Shown here in pieces: positions 56,200 through 64,000 of a stretch of DNA of 64,000 nt. This DNA comes from Chamaecyparis obtusa (Eukaryota; Streptophyta; Pinopsida; Cupressales; Cupressaceae). A program made the translations under genes and the position numbers. Within the stretch, counting starts at the first letter, position 1; each line of letters opens with the position of its first letter. Location of the stretch: the NCBI GenBank assembly GCA_027943335.1, contig BSBK01003256.1:248001-312000 (forward strand), given 5' to 3'. The notes under the pieces were generated by a model. The model was not told where the DNA came from, ran no database searches, and saw only the letters and a list, made by a program, of their open reading frames with translations.

Positions 56200-58351
56200 A
56201 CATTACTCCCCTTAGGAAGAAAGTAGACTATTGATCAACATTCCTCCCCTTACGAAGAAAGTAGACTATCCTCCCATTCCTAAAAGGAATATGAAGGAAA
56301 AAAGTGCAAAATGTATGAAGCCTCTAAAAACTGCTTGTGTCTCCATGTCGATGTCGAAAGTTGTCACATTCAAATCAAGTGTTCTCGGCCACACTAATGA
56401 AGATGACAATCCATAACCTAGTAGAGATGTATGTAGAACAAGCTCCAAAGACTCAAGTACCTCCTCCGAAGATAAAGATGCCTCCTCCAAATGTTGGTCA
56501 AGAGTATCCACACTCATGTCAAAATGTGATGAATGATCATGCGGAAAATGAACAAGAGGATCCAAAGGTTCCTCCACAACAAATGAAGAATAATCAGCTT
56601 CAACAAAGAGAAAGATGAATATCATGGATAGTGTCTCCCAGGTCTGAAATATAAGAATCTACAAACAAGCCCGCAATGTCTGTCAAGTAGTCATCCCCAT
56701 GAACTAGTTTTGGAAGTCGATGTGTTTCCTACTCCATTGAATCACTAGTAGCCATGAATGTAGCAATTCAAGTATCCTCAGAAGCAACAAGAGATGGAGG
56801 AGATGAAATGCAAGGCTCAAGAGTTGGATCTGATGTGAGAATGCCCAAGTTCAAGTAACCAAAGTTCTCCTCAATATCAAGATCCACACTATGAGTGTGA
56901 TAAAAAACCCAAAAGATCAAAACCATCATCAGGTACAAAGTCTAAAAGGGTATATAGCCGAGATGCATGATCAACCATCCCAATAGCAATAATCTCTTTG
57001 CTTTCCGAGTCTCAAATGGTAACTGAATCGAGTGTGAATTCCCATGTCTTCTCTATTCCACCATGGGTGATCTAATAGAGGGAAAGAAGATTGTTCAATA
57101 GATAAGGTACACAAAAAACATCATTGAAGGTGTCATCCCCAATATCAATAGAACTTTTCCCAATTCCACTCATGTAAGTGTTATTTCCCATCAGAATGGA
57201 TGGCATAACACAAGGCTCAAAAGAAGAGAGCATAGACTATGGATAAGACATATGATGAGAAGCTCCAAAATCTAGGAGCCATCTCCCTAATTCAAAACTG
57301 GTAGAAGCACAAAGAGCTTTACCTTTATCTTTAGCTGATTCAGAAGCAAGTCTTGCATGACCTTTAGATCCTAACTGTTTTAAATGTGAAAAAGTTTACT
57401 CAGACATTTTGGAAGGAAAATCAATGTCATTCTCTTAAGATGTTCCATTTCATCAATATCCTTCTTGTAACAAGAATGTTCTTCATGTCCAGTCCTCTTG
57501 CAATATGCACAAGTAGACTTCTCCTTCTTAGATGAATCATCTTTTGAAAATAATTTATCGTGTGCTTGAACTTTATGTGGCTTTTTCTTGAATTTATTCT
57601 ATTTATTGTCAAAATGTTTTGACTCTCTCTGTCTCTTAGACTATTTGGCCAACAAAGCCTGATTCTTTGATGGCTTTATGAGACCCATAGAAAGAAGCTT
57701 TTATTGTTCATGTATCAACATCTTAGAAAAAGATGCAAATGAAGGCTTAACATAAGTTGATCCCATAGTTAGCCTATGAGTATGAAGACTAGAAACAAAA
57801 TATTCATATTGAGGACCCACTTTGTTCAATACATTGTACACCAACTGAATGTCCTTTTTCTCAATACCACATTCTTTATATTGTGCTCTTAAATCATCAA
57901 CTTTAGCTACCCAATCCTTGATGTTGTCAAAGTTCTTGGGATCAAGACTCGTCAAGTCATTATGAATCTAATAGCCTCTTACTTCATCAATTGAACCATA
58001 AAAAGTTTTTAAATTTTCCCAAGCTTCCTCTATTGTCTTACACTTTTCAATGTGAAAGATAAGATCAAGAGATATATACTTTCTCAAAGTTCCAAGAGCC
58101 ATAGAACTTTTGATGAGCCATTCCATTTTCCAATTAGGATCATTAAAATATGTGGGTTTTGAAATTGTGCCATAAGCATTATGACTTAAACCTTTGTCCA
58201 TTAGTTTACTCCATGCACTAACTTTCCAAGTTGCATAATTATGTGGAGTTAAGAGTGGGAATTTAGGAGAACCCATCACTGAAAATGAAAGAGCACAAGC
58301 AAGAAAATCAGAAAAAAGCATACCAAGAGAGACCCCCCCTTTTTCACTCAA
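56200..58351 (-). pseudogene. Ty1/Copia gag and protease remnant
   Basis: The gag starts with MGSPKFPLLTPHNYATWK (Met at 58274-58276). It continues through EEAWENLKTFYGS and DNIKDWVAKVDDLRAQYKE to about 57701, with one in-frame TAG at 57968-57970. In another frame at about 57515-57470 lies an intact CCHC knuckle (CAYCKRTGHEEHSC). Further on, LLDFGASHHMS (57250-57280) is the protease site with Phe in place of Ser in the usual DSGA. Then comes pre-integrase text such as NNLLSLYQITHGG (about 57060-57100), with several stops. The integrase and reverse transcriptase expected next are not recognisable to 55.9 kb. The copy is dead. Gag would form the particle, and the protease would cut it. Confidence 0.8.
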
Positions 58352-58653
58352 TCAAGAATCAAGAATCAAGAATACTTTCTCATCGTTCGAAGAGACACAA
58401 AACTTTTGATGAGCCATTCCATTTTTTATTAGGATCATTAAAATATGCGGGTTCTGAAATTGTGCCATCAGCATTATGAATTAAACCTTTTTCCATTAGT
58501 TTACTCCATGCACGATCTTTCCAAGTTGCAAAATTATGTGGAGTTAAGAGTGGAAATTTAGGAGAACCCATAACTAAAAATGAAAGAGCACAAGCAAGCA
58601 AATCAGAAACACACATACCAAGGGAGACCCCCCCTTTTCACTCAATCAAGAAT
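58105..58653 (-). repeat. tandem duplication of the Copia gag 5' end, period 296 bp
   Basis: 58105-58365 and 58401-58653 are nearly identical, from ACTTTTGATGAGCCATTCC to the poly-C and CACTCAATCAAGAATC phrase. The right copy encodes a second gag N-terminus (MGSPKFPLLTPHNFATWKD) that loses its frame after about 70 codons. Confidence 0.9.
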
Positions 58654-61136
58654 CCCCCTGACAAAAAATGATTATGACTCTTTATAAATCAGTGCATTTA
58701 CAATGTTGGAGCTGTTTTCCAAAGTTTTAAAATGTCCAGATATGGACTCAAATACTTAATCTCAATATGCGAACCACAAAATAGCACCAATGTGTAGTGC
58801 TAAAAAAATATCAACTTTCATAAAAAACGGTACCTCAATACAAGGTTGTATACGAAAGATACATACATTTGAAGTTGAAAACTGAGAATTGTCTTCTAGT
58901 TCTGTTGATAAAACTTAATTTCTTGAAAATCAGGGTCACTTGAGAAAAAATTAATTACACCATAGTGAAGAGCGTGAAACTCTTCCCCAAGTAAAATAAA
59001 TAAATTTTTTTTTAAAATGTACGGAAAACGGAATCCGTATGCCTAAGGTATTGCCTTCAAAAGATTAGGTGCAAAATTGAAAGTTGCAATGATGAGGGGT
59101 CATTAAATTTGCAAAAATATTCTCCACCAAATTTAACTTAGCTCTGGCTATAACTTTAGACAACCACCGTGTTTGTTTGTAGCTCGATAAATTTGTAGCT
59201 ACCTTCAGAATATCGCCAAAAGAGCCGCTTGATTTAGTGGTAAATGGAAAAAACAAACTTGCTAAATTGGCAATGGCGCCAAAATAGAGTTTTTGCCAAA
59301 CTTGGAAGTTTCAAGAGAGAACTAGTTGCTGTTGAAATCACTCTAGATTTGGTAGGGTTGCCAAATAGCCTGGCACAAAAAACCAGCAAGCTCCATATAT
59401 AGAGGAGCTTCAAGATTTTTTTTTGTTTTGAATTTTAAATAATAATGAATTAAACCCCTGCCACGCAAACTTTTGGCAGCTGCATTTTGGTATTGCACAG
59501 CCCAAGTGGGCAGCCTTTAGATTCAATGCAAAAAGGCATGAGCTTCAAAACAAGGCGCACAAGTTAGAGGTATGAGAAACACGGAGTTTAGTGCCTCAAA
59601 GAAATTGTTTTAAGCAAAATAAAAATGTGTATGCCATGAAGGCAGCAAGCAGCACGAAATTTCAAGGAGCAATGTAGAATTTCAAAGGGATGTTCATGGG
59701 TTGGGACCCAATCTGTGGCCTGCAAGGGCGCAATTTAAATGGTGTGCACAAAAGTTTTAAAAAATTGCAATATACATTCAATGCATAAGCTGAGGGTACA
59801 TCGTCCAAGTAGGCCGAGGGGCTTCAAGTTGGAGTGTCGTGGTATGAGAGGCCCACTCTTAGACTGTTGCATGGGGCTCGAGGCTCTTGTAGATATGGGG
59901 GAGGACCCACAAGGGCTACGTACCTAAAATAAATCTTTGCTTTCTTATTGGATTTCTTTTTTACTTTTCAAAAAGCTTACAAAAATTCATAAACTTTTGC
60001 AAAATAACAAATATATCATTTTTTAAAAGATATAGAAATTTTTTAAGGCAATTTTTTAATAAGAATTTATTTTTTTATCTTGTACCGTATTATGGCAGGT
60101 GGGCCAAAAGGCTCGCTAATTTTTTTTTGCCTCATATTTGATTTTTACCAAAATCAACAAATTGATAGTCGATCCATAGGTTTTTAGGCCTTTTGGATGC
60201 AATGGTGCAGCCCGTTCAGCCTCGAAATGCTCCAAAAAGTCAGCTACCCTCTGGATCTGACAATGAAAGCTTTGCTTCAAATCTCACCAAATTTGCATCT
60301 AGTGTCCAATCTGGACAAAATTAAAAGCAATTTTGACTTTCTCAACTGCTCTGAACTTAATGATGAGCTCAAATTTCCTTCAAGAAGCTCCCAAAACACC
60401 TGCACTAATAAGCAAGAAATAGGAACCCCCAGAAACTGTAATTCCTCCAAGTATTTCTGATTCTCAATGCCATCTTCAGATGCAAGAGAAAAACATAGTA
60501 TACTTTCAAGAACAAAATTACTCTAGGCATCTCCCACAAGCAGCAAGCCAAAAAAGCAAGTTAATATTAAAAAACAATGTATTTGGGGGATCAACACCCA
60601 AGGCCAAATCCTAATGGCCAATGGACCCCATCAAAGTCTCTCAAACCGTATAGAGCACCATAAAATCCTCATTTTTACTTGCAAATTCATTTCAAAAGCA
60701 AAGTTGAGGAGCAAAAACATGAGTGAGTGAAAAAGGTGAGTGAACTATTTTAAGAACAAGAGGATTGAGGACCAAGAAGAAGAGGAAGATGGATTCTACG
60801 CCAAATTGTGAGTATTTTTCAAGAATAAGGTAGGATTCTATGACTGTCTTTTTAATTAGTTTCATATTCATAATTTTATTTGATTCATAATCCCATAGAC
60901 ATGGATGCAAGTGCATATTTATTGTTCAATGTTCATTGTTCATATTGTCATCAAAATTCAAAATTGAAATTTGAAAATTTAAAAAATCATAGTTATAATC
61001 ATTGTTGTCATATTTTTATTTTTTTTGTTTTTTATGTAAGTTAATTGTTTCACAAATTGAAATTAGTAGTTTATATATATTCAATTTTATTATTTCTAAT
61101 TTTGTCAAACTAGATAAACTTTATGTATCTTTTGCT
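58654..61136. other. no gene seen; probable LTR-derived DNA
   Basis: No supported coding sequence. GC-richer pieces near 59700-59930 and a - strand text around 60120-60440 look like retroelement leader or LTR DNA, without identifiable boundaries. Confidence 0.35.
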
Positions 61137-61402
61137 TTTGCAGTTTGTGCGACCTAAGTAAGAAAACAAAAGAAGATCTATATGCCTTGATCCTTTGCAT
61201 TATGCTGCATGCATAATTTTAATTTTAATTTTACAATTATAAACTTACAAATTTTATATTGTTTGTTGTAGTGCCACAATAAGTTCTCATTGCATATGTG
61301 ATGATGAGGTTGAGGTTCAGAGCAACAATATTAAATCTGATTATGCACCTGAGGCTCAGGTTAAGAGGGATGACCATGATGATAAAACTGAAACCACCAG
61401 TT

Positions 61403-61800
61403 CTATGACGAGTGTGACTAAAAGCATGAATTAACCCTCCACAATACTGGAAAACTTTACTAAGGGTCCCTTTGATCCTAGGTCTCCTTTGAGACAATTT
61501 CACACAAAAATACAAAGCAAGCCAAAGACATTTTGAGGAAAAAGGTTTTGGAAGTGTCACTATTGTGGCCCTAAATTTCAAGGCAGCATTACTAGAGTTA
61601 ACTATGACGAGTGTGACTAAAAGCATGAAATAACCCTCCACAATACTGGAAAACTTTACTAAGGGTCCCTTTGATCTTAGGTCTCCTTTGAGACAATTTC
61701 ACACAAAAATACAAAGCAAGCCAAAGACATTTTGAGGAAAAAGGTTTTGGAAGTGTCACTATTGTGGCCCTAAATTTCAAGGCAGCATTACTAGAGTTAA
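61403..61800 (+). repeat. near-perfect 199-bp tandem duplication over a BED finger
   Basis: Copies at 61403-61601 and 61602-61800 differ at two positions (AATTAACC or AATAACC, and ATCCTAGG or ATCTTAGG). Each holds the coding text of one zinc finger. Confidence 0.93.
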
Positions 61801-63665
61801 TGCCAACCTCCTTCATATTTGAGGAAAAGGTGTGGAAATATGTAAGTTTTGGGGGAGACCAGAAAACTTGAATTGTGGGTAGAGATATGTGGGGCTATGG
61901 GTGTCGGTGGTGAAGACAATGCAGCTGTACCTATATCAGCTTCTTTGTCTCCTAGGCCAGTAGAGCATCAGAGCCAACCACACAATTCTACTTTGCAGGG
62001 CAATTTGCAGATATGCTAGCTTCTTCTTCTTCAGGGGCCCATGCAACAAAGACTAGGGGAAACACAAGTTGACAAGTGATTTTCCTAACATAATAGCTGA
62101 ATTACTCAATGTGGAGATGATGACATTACCAAATTATTTTTTCCCATTGGCATTTCATGCCATGTGGCTTGATCTCCTAATTATAAGAAGGTGGTGGTTA
62201 TGGTAGCAAGGGCAAGACCATCGTATGTGCCACTAGGAGAGACAAAATTGAAGAGCACAATCTCAGCTAGGAACTATACCAAGATAAATGTGTTAATGGA
62301 GAAAATGAAGGAATGTTAAGTGGCAAGTGGATGCAATATAGTCATGGATGGGTGGATGCACATTATGCATCATCCACTAATCAATATCATGGTTACATGT
62401 TTAGAGGGCCAATATTTTCTTAATGCAGCTGATTGTTCAAGGCATCCCAAAGATGCTGATTTTCAGTTTCAGATCCTTGTGGATACTATTGAGGTTGGAC
62501 CTCAAAAAGTAGACCAAGAAGTGACAAATGAGGCCCATGTGTGCGAAGTCGTGAGGAAATTAATTGAGGCAGCTTATAGACATATTTGGTGGGCTCCTTG
62601 GCGTGTGCATGCCATGAATAATGCACTCAAGGAAATGGGAAAGATCGATTGGATCAAAGCAGTGGTCAATGATGCTATAGATGTGTAGATGTTTATTTGC
62701 AACCATTCACATGCACTCTTCAGGACATTCTAAGAAGGAATTCTTGAACCCTGTTGAGACTAGATATGCATCATATTTCATTCTCTTGGAGAGAATGCTT
62801 CAGTTTTCAACTAATGGTTATCATACTAGAATGAAATTGGTGGCCCAAGTCCAAGATAGAGCAAGGGATGAGGGTGAAGGAAGTAAGAAAGAGTGATGTT
62901 TTTTGCGATGATGCAAAATATATAGTCTCCATTGTTAGTCCAATTTTCCAAGCCATTAGATATGGGGATGTCGAAGGTATATGAGTGCATTGATTCTATG
63001 CTAGACCAAATGAGGGTTGTCCTGCAAGAGAAGGCTCCCACATTAGCAGTCTGCAATAAGCACATTTAGACAATCATTCATCAAAGACAGGAATAGCTAA
63101 ACATCCTTTACACGTGGTTGCCTATGCATTGAACCCCAAGCAGTACAAGCAAAGGCTTGGTAGAGTTACACCCATATAAGATGCTAAAGTGAAGGCAAGG
63201 TTCATGAGGGCCATCCAAAAGATGTATGATCTTGTAAGGCCAACATCATTTGTACTTAGTGAACAAAAAATGTCACTCTTAGCAGTTTTTCTACGAAATA
63301 CACAATGGATAGGGCAACTATGGCACATGAGGACTCAATTTTGCGGTGGAATTGCCATGGACAGAATTCTTTGACTACCACTCTAGCCAATTAATTGCTA
63401 TCTAAAGCTTCTAGTTCTTCGACCACTGAGAGGAATTGGTCTACTTATAGCTTCGTCCACTCTCTTAAAACGAACATGCTTACCTCTAGGAAAGCAGAGA
63501 AGCTTGTGGTTGTACATAGTGCATAGAATCTCATTGACCGCGAGACATTTATGTGAAAAGAGAATCCAACAACACGGTGGGATGTAGAGCTAGAGGAGCT
63601 AGCACAGCTTGACAAGGATGCTACCATTAGGCAAAGAGAGCGGGTTGGTATTACTGTTACCCTAA
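61440..63665 (+). pseudogene. hAT-family transposase gene (BED, DUF659, dimerisation), broken
   Basis: Domains appear in the normal order on the + strand. The BED zinc finger has FWKCHYCGPKFQGSITRVN, duplicated, at about 61548 and 61745. DUF659 starts at 62320 (GCNIVMDGWMHI, PLINIMVTCLEGQYFL, HIWWAPWRVHAMNNALK). Middle parts follow in other frames (ETRYASYFILLERML about 62755, VSIVSPIFQAIRYGD about 62925, RFMRAIQKMYDL about 63197). The C-terminal dimerisation block is at about 63410-63520 (TERNWSTYSFVHSLK, SRKAEKLVVVHS). At least five frameshifts or stops separate them. Intact relatives cut and paste DNA and leave 8-bp duplications, the same duplication length as the three non-autonomous elements in this window. 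No terminal inverted repeat or target duplication was found for this copy. Confidence 0.85.
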
Positions 63666-64000
63666 TTTCCATGTACATGCAAATTTGGCTAAAACCTATT
63701 CCAAAATCTCTGTTTTCACCTTGCCAAGCATCCCTGAAATTTTCATGATTTTATGTTTGGTTTCTTGTCCTTTGCAAATTTTCTATCTCCCTGGCCTGCA
63801 AGAAAAAATTCATAAAAGTAGCCGTTGTAGGCATAAAACCCTAAGTGACCCTAGCCTTCATTCTATTTTCGAGTTACTTTATCGGCCACTTAAAATCCTC
63901 AAATACCCATGTGCGCTTTAATTCTATTGGCTGGTCGCTAGTTCTCTAAGTCTTCCGGCAGTTACCTTTTTCTTTCGGTGAACTGGCGACTACAGTGACT
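63666..64000. other. no gene seen
   Basis: Short open frames only, none with recognisable features. Confidence 0.4.

Noticed and set aside
56266..56625. 119-codon - strand frame
   Set aside because: It is Leu/Ser/Glu-rich and lies in the linker region of the Copia remnant; no domain, and the neighbouring frame is broken.
61237..61816. Two similar - strand frames
   Set aside because: They are antisense to the duplicated BED finger of the hAT pseudogene.

Overview
The window is nuclear DNA of a seed plant with a large, repeat-filled genome. A gymnosperm such as a conifer is the best guess (inference). The grounds are AT-rich sequence, transposons nested in transposons, solo LTRs, plant chromovirus and Copia proteins, initiator-Met-tRNA primer sites, and two ordinary plant gene ends divided by introns of up to about 2.5 kb. 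No tRNA, rRNA or CRISPR feature was seen.

Host genes occupy the middle. On the + strand, three phase-compatible exons (24956-25038, 27555-27632, 27760-27858) form the 3' end of a gene I do not recognise. On the - strand, six exons between 34678 and 31183 give about 844 residues of a plant FG-repeat nucleoporin of the NUP1/NUP136 type. Its first exon or exons were not found. The two genes converge on a 3.3-kb intergenic stretch.

The rest is mobile DNA. 1-8.9 kb: a Copia gag remnant, two divergent LTR-like copies on the - strand with degenerate minisatellites, and a degraded hAT remnant. 8.9-13.8 kb: a - strand LTR with primer site and uncertain older repeats. 13832-20196: a young, nearly complete Ty3/Gypsy chromovirus (860-bp LTRs, four differences). 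20197-24000: an older LTR holding a non-autonomous LTR element (20455-23751), whose 3' LTR in turn holds a hAT-like element (22525-23482). 38990-46000: a 1.75-kb hAT-like element and solo LTRs. 46.6-49.3 kb: LTR-like DNA with an array of paired hairpins upstream of a TATA box. 52-58.7 kb: Copia remnants on both strands and an 0.8-kb hAT-like element. 61.3-63.7 kb: a broken BED/DUF659/hAT transposase gene.

The most interesting signals are three hAT-like elements with perfect 8-bp target duplications whose ends are packed with different short motifs, and a hairpin array in which stem sequences change in a compensatory way. Both are linked to known superfamilies, so I claim unusual architecture, not a proven new system.
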